DNA of 13,264 nucleotides, from assembly GCA_025350885.1 (NCBI GenBank), contig JANXXA010000460.1:1-13264 (forward strand). Direction: 5' to 3'. The stretch is from Phenylobacterium sp. Its GTDB lineage: Bacteria > Pseudomonadota > Alphaproteobacteria > Caulobacterales > Caulobacteraceae. Position 1 is the first letter of the stretch, and each line of letters opens with the position of its first letter. The notes below the pieces were generated by a model. That model worked only from the letters and a program-made list of their open reading frames with translations. It did not search any database and had not been told where the DNA came from. Both the position numbers and the translations under genes were made by a program. Shown here in pieces: positions 5,989-13,264 of this stretch.

Positions 5989-6262
5989 ACCCGGACATAT
6001 AGCTCCAACACCGCGTCTTCGCCGCCCGGAAAGTTTCCCCGGAGTCAAACACCCGCAATGCCGATTAGGGAACTGCCGGCCGCCAGGTCAACCGACTCCG
6101 GCCTCGGCGGCGCGGTTAACGATAAGAAGCGCGGCGCCTGTGGCGGCGGGGCCACGCGATTCCTGTTTGGCGACGGACACGGCGTTGTTATAGAGGGCCG
6201 GGCGTGGGGCGGCGCCGTGGCGCTACATCGAGCGCCGCGGAAATCATTGGAGACCGATACAT
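5989..6262. promoter_or_regulatory. Divergent intergenic region, ntrZ-like / DUF3576 gene
   Basis: A 274-base gap between two divergent envelope genes. It holds three GANTC sites (GAGTC 6042-6046, GACTC 6094-6098, GATTC 6158-6162) and a single TTAA at 6116-6119, without the second half needed for a CtrA box. A possible + strand promoter has TTGGCG at 6167-6172 and TTATAG at 6188-6193, 15 bases apart, about 70 bases before the DUF3576 start. No intrinsic terminator or coding sequence is seen. Confidence 0.4.
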
Positions 6263-6742
6263 ATGCCGTTTGTGCGCGGTTACGGGATGCGTGGCGGAGC
6301 GGCGAGCGCCGCCGCCCTGGCCTTGTTTGGCTTGGGGGCCTTGGCGGGCTGTTCGCATATCCCCCTCCCCTTCAGCGGCGCCAAGGCGGGAGCCGCCTCG
6401 GACGGCAACGCCCCGGCGATCGGCGTCAACGGCTATCTGTGGCGCGCGACGCTGGACACCCTGTCGTTCATGCCGCTGGCCTCGGCCGACCCCTACGGCG
6501 GCGTGGTGATCACCGACTGGTACATCAATCCGGAAAAGCCCGCCGAGCGCTTCAAATGCACCGTCTACATCCTCGACGCCCGCCTGCGGGCCGACGGGCT
6601 GAACGTGGCGGTGTTCAAGCAGAATCGGGACGGCGCGGGCGCCTGGATCGACGCCCCCTCGGCCGCCCAGACCGAGACGGACATCGAAAACGCCATCCTG
6701 ACGCGAGCCCGGCAGCTGCGGCTCTCGAACATCAAGGGCTGA
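6263..6742 (+). CDS. DUF3576 family lipoprotein
   Basis: Protein of 159 residues resembling the alphaproteobacterial DUF3576 family. The N-terminus has a lipoprotein signal peptide with lipobox LAGC, so Cys30 should be lipidated. After a short linker comes the conserved core: [34 protein letters not shown] (about 55-88), then [26 protein letters not shown] and a C-terminal helix [16 protein letters not shown] 6263 has GGAG 10 bases upstream; an in-frame ATG at residue 9 would also keep the signal peptide. It leads the run toward leuS. The molecular function is not known; an envelope location is inferred from the lipobox. Outer-membrane sorting by the Lol system is plausible. Confidence 0.85.
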   Translation: MPFVRGYGMRGGAASAAALALFGLGALAGCSHIPLPFSGAKAGAASDGNAPAIGVNGYLWRATLDTLSFMPLASADPYGGVVITDWYINPEKPAERFKCTVYILDARLRADGLNVAVFKQNRDGAGAWIDAPSAAQTETDIENAILTRARQLRLSNIKG

Positions 6743-6749
6743 TCCTGCT

Positions 6750-6763
6750 CCCCCATTTGGGGG
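6750..6763 (+). other. Short hairpin ahead of leuS
   Basis: CCCCC (6750-6754) and GGGGG (6759-6763) flank ATTT, and a competing GGGC/GCCC stem (6761-6764 with 6771-6774) overlaps it. No T-run follows, so it is not a typical terminator. It could fold in the mRNA leader of leuS, but the evidence for control is only structural. Confidence 0.3.
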
Positions 6764-6824
6764 CCAGCTTGCCCGGGGCGGAATGGTTGACCGGACCTCC
6801 AACTCCAGTCCAAAGCCTCTGACG

Positions 6825-9407
6825 ATGGCCCGCTACAACCCGAAAGACACCGAGCCCAGATGGCGCAAGGCCTGGGCTGACGCCGACGCCTTCCGCGCGG
6901 TGATGGATCCGGGCCGGCCCAAATACTACGTGCTGGAGATGTTCCCCTATCCGTCGGGGCGACTGCACATGGGCCATGTGCGCAACTATGCCCTGGGCGA
7001 CGTGATCGCCCGCTTCAAGCGCGCGCGGGGCTTTTCGGTGCTGCATCCCATGGGCTGGGACGCCTTCGGCCTGCCCGCCGAGAACGCCGCCATGGAGCGC
7101 GGCGTCGATCCGCGCGGCTGGACCTATGACAATATCGCCCGCATGCGCGCCGAGCTGAAGGAGCTTGGGCTGAGCATCGACTGGTCCCGCGAGTTCGCCA
7201 CCTGCGATGTCGAATACTACGGCAAGCAGCAGGCCTGGTTTCTCGACCTGTTCGCGCGCGGCCTGGTCTATCGCAAGGAAGGCGTCGTCAACTGGGATCC
7301 GGTGGACCAGACGGTGCTGGCCAACGAGCAGGTGGTGGACGGCCGCGGCTGGCGCTCGGGCGCGCCGGTGGAGAAGCGCCGGCTGAACCAGTGGTTCCTG
7401 CGCATCACCGACTACGCCGACCAGCTGACCGACGACCTGCAGACCCTGGACCGGTGGCCCGAAAAGGTCCGGGTCATGCAGGAAAACTGGATCGGGCGCT
7501 CCCGGGGACTGAAGTTCGCCTTTGCGTTCGCCGGCTCGCCGCCCGCCGGCTTCGAGAGCGGCCTGGAGGTCTATACCACCCGGCCGGACACGCTCTTTGG
7601 CGCGAGCTTTGTCGGCATCGCGCCGGATCATCCCCTGGCCACGCAGGTCGCCGAGGGACGGCCCGAGGCGGCAGCCTTCATCGCCCTGTGCAAGCAGGGC
7701 GGCGCCAGCCAGGCGGAGATCGACACCGCCGAGAAGCTGGGCTTCGACACCGGTCTGATCGTGCAGCATCCCTTCGATCCTGATCGAACCCTGCCCGTCT
7801 GGATCGCTAACTTTATCCTCATGGATTACGGGACCGGCGCGATCTTCGGGTGCCCCGCCCACGACCAACGCGACCTTGATTTCGTGACGAAATATGGCCT
7901 TCCGGTGATCCCGGTGGTGCTCCCGCCCGGCGAAGACGCGGCGACCTTCCAGGTTGGCGGGGAGGCCTATACCGGTCCCGGCATGATCTATCATTCGGAC
8001 TTCCTCGACGGGCTGGACATCGAGGCTGCGAAGGCCGCGGCCATCGCCCGGATCGAGGCGGGGAAACAGGGTGAGGGGGCGACGGTCTATCGCCTGCGCG
8101 ACTGGGGCGTGGCCCGCCAGCGCGGCTGGGGCTGCCCGGTTCCGGTGGTGCATTGCGCGACAGACGGCGTCGTCCCGCTGCCCAAGGCCGCCTTGCCGGT
8201 GGCGCTGCCCGACGACCTGGATTTCGGCAAGCCCGGCAATGCCCTGGCCCGGCACCCGACCTGGAAGCATACCACCTGCCCGATTTGCGAGGGGGCGGCG
8301 ACGCGCGAGACCGATACGCTCGACACCTTCGTGGACAGCTCCTGGTACTTCGCCCGGTTCGTCGACACCCAGGCCGACGAGGCGATCAACAAGGCGGCTG
8401 CCGACTACTGGCTGCCGGTAGATCAGTATATCGGCGGGATCGAGCATGCCGTGCTGCACCTGCTCTATGCACGCTTCGTCACCAAGGCGCTGGCCGACGA
8501 CGGCCAGCTGAGCGTGCGCGAACCCTTCGCCGGCCTGTTCACGCAAGGCATGGTCACCCACGAGACCTATCGCCGACAGAGCGGAGAATGGCTCGAGCCC
8601 AGCCAGGTCGAGGTCATTGTCGAGAGCAAGACGCGACGCGCAAGGCTGCTGGAAAACGGCGCCGACGTGGTCATCGGCGACGTCGAGAAGATGTCGAAGT
8701 CGAAGAAGAACACGGTGGCGCCGGAGGAAATCTTCACGGTCTATGGCGTCGACGCCGCGCGGCTGTTCGTGCTCTCCGACAGCCCGCCGGAGCGCGACAG
8801 CCAGTGGTCGACGGCCGGCGTGGCCGGCGCCTGGCGTTTCGTCAACCGGGTATGGGAGGAATTCGACAGCCAGCCGGCCCCGACGGCGGGCGATGCGGCC
8901 CAGGACGCGCCGGCCCTGGCCCTGCGTCGGGCCACCCACCGGCTGATCCGCCAGGTCACCGAAGCTATCGAGGGCTTCCGGTTCAACTCCGGAATCGCCC
9001 GGCTTTACGAGTTCCTGAACCTGCTCAAGGCCAACCCCGCAGCCGGCGCCTCGCCAGGCCTGCAGGCGGCGCGCGACGAGGCGCTGTCGGCCTTCGCCCG
9101 GCTGATCGCCCCCTTCACTCCGCACCTGGCGGAAGAGTGCTGGGTCCGCGTCGGCGGACAGGGCATGGTGGCGCTCGCCCCCTGGCCGGCGTTCGATGCG
9201 GCGCTGACCGAAGACGCCATCCGCGTGCTGCCGGTGCAGGTCAACGGCAAGCGGCGCGGCGAGATCTCGGCGCCCGCAGGGGCGGACCCGGCGGAGGTGG
9301 AAAAGATCGTGCTTGACGACCCGGAGATTGCGCGGCGCCTGGAGGGCCTGACCATCCGCAAGGTGATCGTGGTGAAAGATCGCATCGTCAACATCGTGGC
9401 CGCCTGA
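6825..9407 (+). CDS. leuS: Leucyl-tRNA synthetase
   Basis: Class Ia aminoacyl-tRNA synthetase that charges tRNA-Leu and hydrolyses mischarged products. From ATG 6825 it has 860 residues, the usual bacterial LeuRS length. Seen in order: N-terminal [15 protein letters not shown]-type motif HMGH (48-51); the CP1 editing domain with TTRPDT (251-256) and HDQRD (346-350, conserved Asp350); [17 protein letters not shown]; the KMSKS loop (622-626); and a C-terminal anticodon-binding and tRNA-binding region ending [14 protein letters not shown]. An in-frame ATG at 6783 would add 14 residues (MVDRTSNSS...) and has a purine-rich stretch before it; I prefer 6825 because the family begins at this motif, but 6783 is possible. 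Its TGA overlaps the ATG of lptE by one base. All catalytic motifs are intact. Confidence 0.97.
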   Translation: MARYNPKDTEPRWRKAWADADAFRAVMDPGRPKYYVLEMFPYPSGRLHMGHVRNYALGDVIARFKRARGFSVLHPMGWDAFGLPAENAAMERGVDPRGWTYDNIARMRAELKELGLSIDWSREFATCDVEYYGKQQAWFLDLFARGLVYRKEGVVNWDPVDQTVLANEQVVDGRGWRSGAPVEKRRLNQWFLRITDYADQLTDDLQTLDRWPEKVRVMQENWIGRSRGLKFAFAFAGSPPAGFESGLEVYTTRPDTLFGASFVGIAPDHPLATQVAEGRPEAAAFIALCKQGGASQAEIDTAEKLGFDTGLIVQHPFDPDRTLPVWIANFILMDYGTGAIFGCPAHDQRDLDFVTKYGLPVIPVVLPPGEDAATFQVGGEAYTGPGMIYHSDFLDGLDIEAAKAAAIARIEAGKQGEGATVYRLRDWGVARQRGWGCPVPVVHCATDGVVPLPKAALPVALPDDLDFGKPGNALARHPTWKHTTCPICEGAATRETDTLDTFVDSSWYFARFVDTQADEAINKAAADYWLPVDQYIGGIEHAVLHLLYARFVTKALADDGQLSVREPFAGLFTQGMVTHETYRRQSGEWLEPSQVEVIVESKTRRARLLENGADVVIGDVEKMSKSKKNTVAPEEIFTVYGVDAARLFVLSDSPPERDSQWSTAGVAGAWRFVNRVWEEFDSQPAPTAGDAAQDAPALALRRATHRLIRQVTEAIEGFRFNSGIARLYEFLNLLKANPAAGASPGLQAARDEALSAFARLIAPFTPHLAEECWVRVGGQGMVALAPWPAFDAALTEDAIRVLPVQVNGKRRGEISAPAGADPAEVEKIVLDDPEIARRLEGLTIRKVIVVKDRIVNIVAA

Positions 9408-9919
9408 TGCGCGGCCTGCTCGTCCTGACCCTGGCGGTCTGCGGCCTTGGGCTCGGCGCCTGCGGCTTCACCCCGCTCTATGCCCAGCGCGGCGTCGTCG
9501 CCAGCCTGGCGGCGATCGAGGTGACGGCCCCCGACGGGCGCGCCGGCTTCCTGATCCGCGAGCACCTGGACGACGCCTTCGGCCGCCACCGCGCGGCGCC
9601 CGCGACCTATCGCATGCAGCTGGCGATCGCCGAGGCGCGCTATCCGCGCGGCGTGCGCACCGACAATGTCGCCAGCCGCTATGAGTATGTGATGACCGCC
9701 GACTACACCCTGACGCGCCTGCCGTCGGGCGCGCCCGCCAAGAAGGGCCGCGTGCGGGTGGAGCTGACCTATGATTCCGCCGACCAGCCCTATGCCTCCA
9801 TCGCCGCCCAGCAGGACGCCCAGGAGCGCGCCGCCGAGGAAGCCGCGCGCCGCATCCAGCTGGAACTCGCCGCTTGGCTGGCTACCGGGGAGCCCTCGGG
9901 ACCGAAGAAGAAGGGCTGA
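9407..9919 (+). CDS. lptE: LPS-assembly lipoprotein LptE
   Basis: Outer-membrane lipoprotein that plugs the LptD barrel and helps insert lipopolysaccharide into the outer leaflet. The protein has 170 residues. Its signal peptide ends in lipobox LGAC, making Cys19 the lipidated residue, and CGFTPLY directly after it is the LptE hallmark. The central part (YRMQLAIAEARYPRGVRTDNVASRYEYVMTADYTL) carries the alternating pattern of the LptE fold, and the C-terminus is a charged helix (AQQDAQERAAEEAARRIQLELAAWL) followed by a Lys-rich tail. The start overlaps the leuS stop (TGATG), implying coupled translation, and holA follows after 3 bases. The leuS-lptE-holA order is common in proteobacteria, which strengthens the call. 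Confidence 0.92.
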   Translation: MRGLLVLTLAVCGLGLGACGFTPLYAQRGVVASLAAIEVTAPDGRAGFLIREHLDDAFGRHRAAPATYRMQLAIAEARYPRGVRTDNVASRYEYVMTADYTLTRLPSGAPAKKGRVRVELTYDSADQPYASIAAQQDAQERAAEEAARRIQLELAAWLATGEPSGPKKKG

Positions 9920-9922
9920 GCC

Positions 9923-10975
9923 GTGATCCTCGGCAAGCGCCCGGAGATCGAGCGGTTCCTGAGGGCGCCGCAGGCCGGCGTCCGCGCCGCGCTGATCCAC
10001 GGCCGCGACCTCGGCATCGTGCGCGACCGGGGCCGCGAGCTCACCGCCAGGATCGTCAGCAACCCCGACGACCCCTTCGATGTCGCCCAGCTCACCGACG
10101 GCGATATGGACGCCGACGCGGGCCGGCTGGAGGGTGAGCTGGCGGCTCAGTCGCTGATGGGCGGGCGCAGGCTGGTGCGGCTGCGGTTTTCCACCGAGAA
10201 GCCGGCGCTCGACAAGCTGGCCGCCGAGGCCCTCAACCGTCACGCCGCCGGCGAGCTCAATCCCGACGCCTTCCTGCTGATCGAGGCCGGGGCGCTCGGC
10301 CGCGAGTCGGCATTGCGCAAGGCCGCCGAGAAGGCCGCCGGCGCCGTGGCCATCGTCTGCTACGAGGACGAACCCGGCGACGTGGCCCGCCAGGTGCGCG
10401 ACACCCTGGCCAAGGACAACCTGGCGCTCACCGCCGAGGCCCTGGCGCTGTTCGTCGCCCGTATGCCCAAGGAACGCGGAGTTGCGCGCCAGGAGATCGA
10501 GCGGCTGGCGCTCTACCTCGGCCCGGGCCGGGGCGCCACCGCGACGCCCGCCGATCTGGAGCCGTTCCTCGGCGTCGAGCCGGAGGCCTCGCTCGGAGAT
10601 GCGGCGGCCGATGCGTTCGGCGGACGTCTCGCCGAGGCCCAGGCCGGGCTGCGGCGCGCCGCCCAGGAGGGCGAGTCCGGCCCCGCGGCCGTGCGGATGA
10701 TGAGCCTTCACCTGGCTCTGCTGCGTCGGATCCTCACCCTGGCGAAGGCCGGCGCGGGCCTGCAGGAGGCCGCCAAGGCGGCGCGGGTGTTCTGGAAGCA
10801 GGAACGCGAAGTGCTGCGCCAGGCGCGGACCTGGACCCTGGAGGAGCTTGATCGGATCCAGCCGGAGATCCTCGGCGCCGACCGGCTGTGCAAGACCGCC
10901 GGCTCGCCCGACCAGCTGATCGCCGAGCGGCTCGCGCTCGCCGTCGCCAGCCGCGCTCGGCGGCTGGGGCTCTGA
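9923..10975 (+). CDS. holA: DNA polymerase III subunit delta
   Basis: Clamp-loader subunit that opens the beta sliding clamp for the replicase. The protein has 350 residues, typical for HolA. It has the delta pattern: N-terminal ALIHGRDLGIVRDRGRELT (23-41), LMGGRRLVRLR (78-88), DAFLLIEAGALGRESALRKAAEKA, AIVCYEDEP (142-150), and the helical C-terminal collar domain with PKERGVARQEIERLALYLG, RMMSLHLALLRRILTLAKAG and AERLALAVASRARR. As expected for delta there is no functional Walker motif. It starts with GTG 9923, three bases after lptE, with AAGGG about 8 bases upstream inside the lptE end. It closes the leuS-lptE-holA run. Identification is firm from sequence and order. Confidence 0.93.
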   Translation: MILGKRPEIERFLRAPQAGVRAALIHGRDLGIVRDRGRELTARIVSNPDDPFDVAQLTDGDMDADAGRLEGELAAQSLMGGRRLVRLRFSTEKPALDKLAAEALNRHAAGELNPDAFLLIEAGALGRESALRKAAEKAAGAVAIVCYEDEPGDVARQVRDTLAKDNLALTAEALALFVARMPKERGVARQEIERLALYLGPGRGATATPADLEPFLGVEPEASLGDAAADAFGGRLAEAQAGLRRAAQEGESGPAAVRMMSLHLALLRRILTLAKAGAGLQEAAKAARVFWKQEREVLRQARTWTLEELDRIQPEILGADRLCKTAGSPDQLIAERLALAVASRARRLGL

Positions 10976-10998
10976 ACACGGAGGTTTCCGCCGTTTTC

Positions 10999-11042
10999 CT
11001 TGCGCGCAAGCCAAGAAGGTCGAAGTAGTCTCTGGCGCCAGA
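10999..11042. promoter_or_regulatory. Pair of 12-bp perfect palindromes, possible operators
   Basis: In the 96-base gap after holA, CTTGCGCGCAAG (10999-11010) and TCTGGCGCCAGA (11031-11042) are each perfect palindromes. Their centres are 32 bp apart, about three helical turns, so a dimeric regulator could bind both on one DNA face. The two have different sequences, so they are not copies of one strict operator. They end 29 bases before the start of the secreted protein gene. No clear promoter hexamers are seen nearby. A weak ACGG/CCGT stem followed by TTTCC (about 10979-10999) might end holA transcription. Confidence 0.4.
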
Positions 11043-11071
11043 AGCTGCGCCTTGGTTTGGGGGGATGGGTG

Positions 11072-12157
11072 ATGGATCTCAAGGTGCTGGCCGGCGTGGC
11101 CGTGATCGGCCTTGCCGTGGTCCCGTCGCTGGCCGCGGCTCAGGCGCCTGCGCCGCACACCGCTTACAGGGCGCCGCGCGACGCCTATGGCCATCCGGAC
11201 CTGCAGGGGGTGTGGACCAATTCCTCGATCACCCGGCTGGAGCGCAACCCGCGCTATGGCAAGGACCTGGCGCTGACTGAAGATCAGGCGCGGAAGATCG
11301 AGCACCGTAACGACGACCTGGTGGCCCTGGGGAACCGGCCCACCGACCCCAAGGCCAAGGTCACCGACCTGCCGGCCGACTGCAGCGACGGGCGCGGCGT
11401 CAATTGCAACTACAACTCAGCCTGGACCGACCCGGGCTCGACGATCATGCGGGTCGGCGGCCAGGCCCGGAACGGCTTCATCACCACCACCGTCGATGGC
11501 CGGGCGCCGATGCGCAAGGACGTCCGGGGCAACCCGTTCGGCCTGCGCCCGACGGCGGCCGGAGCCGGGCCCAGCGACAACCCAGAGACCCGCGCGCTGG
11601 GCGAGCGCTGCCTCCTGTCATTCGGCAATTCCTCGGGGCCGGTGATGACGCCTGGGCTCTACAACAACACCTACCAGATCGTGCAGACGCGCGATCAGGT
11701 CTCGATCGTGGTGGAGATGGTTCACGACGCGCGCATCGTGCGCCTGGGCGGCGCGCATGTCCCGGCGACGGTCCGGCCCTGGATGGGGGATTCGGTCGGC
11801 CGCTGGGAGGGCGACACGCTGGTGATCGAGACCACCAACTTCCACCCCGAGCAGGTGTTCCGGGGTGCGTCCGAGCACCTCAAGGTCACCGAACGGCTGA
11901 CCCCGGTCGGCAGGGACCGGATGCACTATGGCTTCTGGGTCGAGGATGCGAGCGTGTTCAGCCAGCCCTGGGGCGGCGAATACGAATTCTCGCGGACCCG
12001 GGGGCCGGTCTACGAATACGCCTGCCACGAGGGAAATTATGGCCTGGTCGGCATCCTGCAGGGCGCCCGGGAAGAGGATCGCACCGGCGTCAAGACCGCC
12101 CCCACCAACATCGACCAGAAGGCCCGTCAGGGGGAAGACGACGGCGAGGGCAATTAG
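11072..12157 (+). CDS. Secreted protein of an uncharacterised family
   Basis: Protein of 361 residues with a Sec signal peptide (1-25, ending AAAQA), so exported to the periplasm or beyond. The mature protein contains the recurring phrases of a widespread uncharacterised family found in Proteobacteria and Acidobacteria: HPDLQGVWTN (41-50), VEMVHDARIVRLGG (214-227), WMGDSVGRWEGDTLVIETTNF (237-257), LKVTERLTPVGRDRMHYGFWVED (270-292) and a C-terminal YEYACHEGNYGLVGIL (314-329). The beta-strand pattern suggests a soluble beta-rich fold. No catalytic motif is recognised. A GGGGGG stretch lies just upstream of ATG 11072; GTG 11069 is an equally placed alternative. The stop overlaps that of the opposing GNAT gene by three bases. 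It breaks the holA/parB adjacency and may be a local insertion. Confidence 0.8.
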   Translation: MDLKVLAGVAVIGLAVVPSLAAAQAPAPHTAYRAPRDAYGHPDLQGVWTNSSITRLERNPRYGKDLALTEDQARKIEHRNDDLVALGNRPTDPKAKVTDLPADCSDGRGVNCNYNSAWTDPGSTIMRVGGQARNGFITTTVDGRAPMRKDVRGNPFGLRPTAAGAGPSDNPETRALGERCLLSFGNSSGPVMTPGLYNNTYQIVQTRDQVSIVVEMVHDARIVRLGGAHVPATVRPWMGDSVGRWEGDTLVIETTNFHPEQVFRGASEHLKVTERLTPVGRDRMHYGFWVEDASVFSQPWGGEYEFSRTRGPVYEYACHEGNYGLVGILQGAREEDRTGVKTAPTNIDQKARQGEDDGEGN

Positions 12158-12675
12158 TCCCGGACCCGCGAGTAGACGAAACAGTCGCTGGGTTCGTCGG
12201 GGGATGAATAGCCGGCTTTGCGTAGGGTCCCCTCGCTGGCGTAGCCGCAGTTCTCGGCCAGGCGGGCGGAGGCGTCGTTCCAGGTCTCGATGATCAGCTG
12301 CAGGCGGTGACACCAGGCGTTGCGGGCAAACAGCAGGTCCGAGAAAAGCCGAAGCGCGTCAGAGGCATAGCCTTTGCCCCGGTCATCCTCGTCATGCAGA
12401 ATATAGCCGATCTCCAGCCCGTGAACGCCCGGACCGGTGCGATAGAACTGCAAGGTCCCGATCAGCCGACCGGCGTCCGTCTCGCCGAGACCTTCGATGG
12501 CGCAGGCTCCCGCGTCGGGGGTCCATAACCCGGTCTGGTCATAGACGTCGCGGATCCGCGCCGGCTCGGTCAGCGGCTCGGTGATCGACAGGGTATATTT
12601 GAAGGCCGCGCAAGCCTTCAGGTCGCGCACGCCGACATTGCGCAGGCGGACCTTTGCGCCGGTCGCCAGGATCAT
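12154..12675 (-). CDS. GNAT family N-acetyltransferase (RimJ/RimL type)
   Basis: Protein of 173 residues of the GNAT fold, subgroup resembling RimJ/RimL, which transfers acetyl from acetyl-CoA to a protein N-terminus or small amine. Motif A is seen as LEIGYILHDEDDRGKGYASDALRLF (87-111), with the acetyl-CoA pyrophosphate loop RGKGYA at 99-104; motif B is NDASARLAENCGYASEGTLRKAGY (133-156). The start ATG overlaps the parB stop (ATGA), so it is probably co-transcribed and translationally coupled to parB. That does not prove a role in segregation; the substrate cannot be told. The 3' end converges on the secreted protein gene with overlapping stops. Family assignment is firm. Confidence 0.88.
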   Translation of the reverse strand: MILATGAKVRLRNVGVRDLKACAAFKYTLSITEPLTEPARIRDVYDQTGLWTPDAGACAIEGLGETDAGRLIGTLQFYRTGPGVHGLEIGYILHDEDDRGKGYASDALRLFSDLLFARNAWCHRLQLIIETWNDASARLAENCGYASEGTLRKAGYSSPDEPSDCFVYSRVRD

Positions 12676-13264
12676 GCGCGGGTCAGCTTGCGGCAGAGCT
12701 CATCGAGCTGTTCCAGGGTGGCGTAGCGGACTCGGATCTCGCCTGCGCCGCCGCGGTCGGCGATATCAACGCTCATGCCCAATGCCTCCTCCAGATCCGC
12801 CTCCAGCGCCGCGGTGTCGGTGTCCTTGGGCGCGCGGCGCGGCCCCGAGCCTTTCTTCGGAGCGTCGGATCTGGCCTTGGCCAGGGCCTCCGCGTCGCGG
12901 ACAGAAAGTCCTTTATCGACAATGGTCTGCGCCAGGACTTCGGGGAAGGCCGCGGCCAGGATGGCGCGCGCGTGGCCGGCGGTCAGGCGGCCGAACAGCA
13001 CATGATCCTGCACGGCGTCGGGCAGCTGCAGCAGGCGCAGGGTATTGGCTACATGGCTGCGCGACTTGCCCACGGCGGTGGCGGCCCGGTCCTGGGTGTA
13101 GGCCATCCGCCGCATCAGCGAGGCATAGGCCTGGGCTTCCTCCATGGCGTTGAGATCCTCGCGCTGGACATTCTCGATCACCGCGATCTCGAAGGCGTGG
13201 TCGTCATCCAGCGCCCGCACCAGGGCCGGAACGATCGCTAGGCCCGCCTTCTGCGCCGCGCGCC
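12672..13264 (-). CDS. parB: Chromosome-partitioning protein ParB (5' end outside window)
   Basis: C-terminal 196 residues of ParB, the CTP-dependent DNA clamp that loads at parS and spreads to help separate chromosome origins. The reading frame is open to the window edge, where RAAQKAGL is the tail of the GERRxRA CTP-binding box. Then come IAVIENVQRED (the CTPase motif commonly written ENVQR), a helix-turn-helix region (YTQDRAATAVGKSRSHVANTLRLLQLP) that reads parS, LTAGHARAIL, a charged linker rich in Lys, Ala and Pro, and the C-terminal dimerisation domain (GAGEIRVRYATLEQLDELCRKL). A valine GTG at 13220 is an internal codon, not a start. parA is expected just beyond the right edge. No parS site was found in this window. 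Confidence 0.95.
   Translation of the reverse strand, partial: RAAQKAGLAIVPALVRALDDDHAFEIAVIENVQREDLNAMEEAQAYASLMRRMAYTQDRAATAVGKSRSHVANTLRLLQLPDAVQDHVLFGRLTAGHARAILAAAFPEVLAQTIVDKGLSVRDAEALAKARSDAPKKGSGPRRAPKDTDTAALEADLEEALGMSVDIADRGGAGEIRVRYATLEQLDELCRKLTRA

Noticed and set aside
6110..6125. TTAA in the ntrZ/DUF3576 gap as a CtrA site
   Set aside because: The second TTAA after a 7-base spacer is missing, so only a half-site is present.
6732..9125. A 797-codon open frame on the - strand across leuS
   Set aside because: It is antisense to a perfectly conserved leuS; such long frames arise from strong G/C third-position bias. Its sequence is low-complexity in character with no domain.
9005..11305. 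A 766-codon open frame on the - strand across leuS end, lptE and holA
   Set aside because: Same reason: it spans three recognised genes on the other strand and has no recognisable domain.

Overview
This GC-rich window (roughly two-thirds G+C or more by eye) looks like chromosomal DNA of a Caulobacteraceae alphaproteobacterium, such as Phenylobacterium or Caulobacter. Two things point there. The proteins have an alphaproteobacterial character. The gene order cenR-type regulator / YkuD protein / yggS / thiE-like / ntrZ-like / DUF3576 lipoprotein / leuS / lptE / holA / ... / parB also matches, from memory, the origin-proximal parB locus of Caulobacter crescentus. No transposase, integrase, phage gene, CRISPR array, rRNA or tRNA was found.

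Left part (1-2782, mostly + strand): a secreted ribonuclease T2, the periplasmic lipoprotein carrier LolA, a 241-base gap, and exodeoxyribonuclease III (xth). The gap holds a likely small RNA gene: an AT-rich promoter, three hairpins with C/U-rich loops and a textbook intrinsic terminator. The 218 bases after xth carry only an inverted repeat.

Middle part (2783-6262): an OmpR-family response regulator, probably CenR, on the - strand, with a possible small coupled ORF at its 3' end. It is divergent from a YkuD-fold L,D-transpeptidase-like protein. Next come yggS (-), a degenerate thiamine-phosphate-synthase-like protein (+) and a small exported protein that is probably NtrZ, the periplasmic inhibitor of NtrY (-). 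Genes here alternate strand, so convergent pairs overlap by a few bases and divergent pairs share short promoter gaps.

Right part (6263-13264): a + strand run of a DUF3576 lipoprotein, leuS, lptE and holA, packed with overlaps or 3-base gaps from leuS to holA. Then comes a secreted protein of an uncharacterised family, preceded by a pair of 12-bp palindromes. It converges on a - strand pair: a GNAT acetyltransferase whose start overlaps the stop of parB. ParB runs off the right edge.

Functionally the window mixes envelope biogenesis and surveillance (LolA, LptE, YkuD protein, CenR, NtrZ, DUF3576 lipoprotein) with core information processing (LeuRS, DNA polymerase III delta, ExoIII, ParB). 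No clearly new multi-gene system is visible. The best leads are the candidate sRNA, the palindrome pair, the small ORF coupled to the cenR-like gene, and the two genes between holA and parB.
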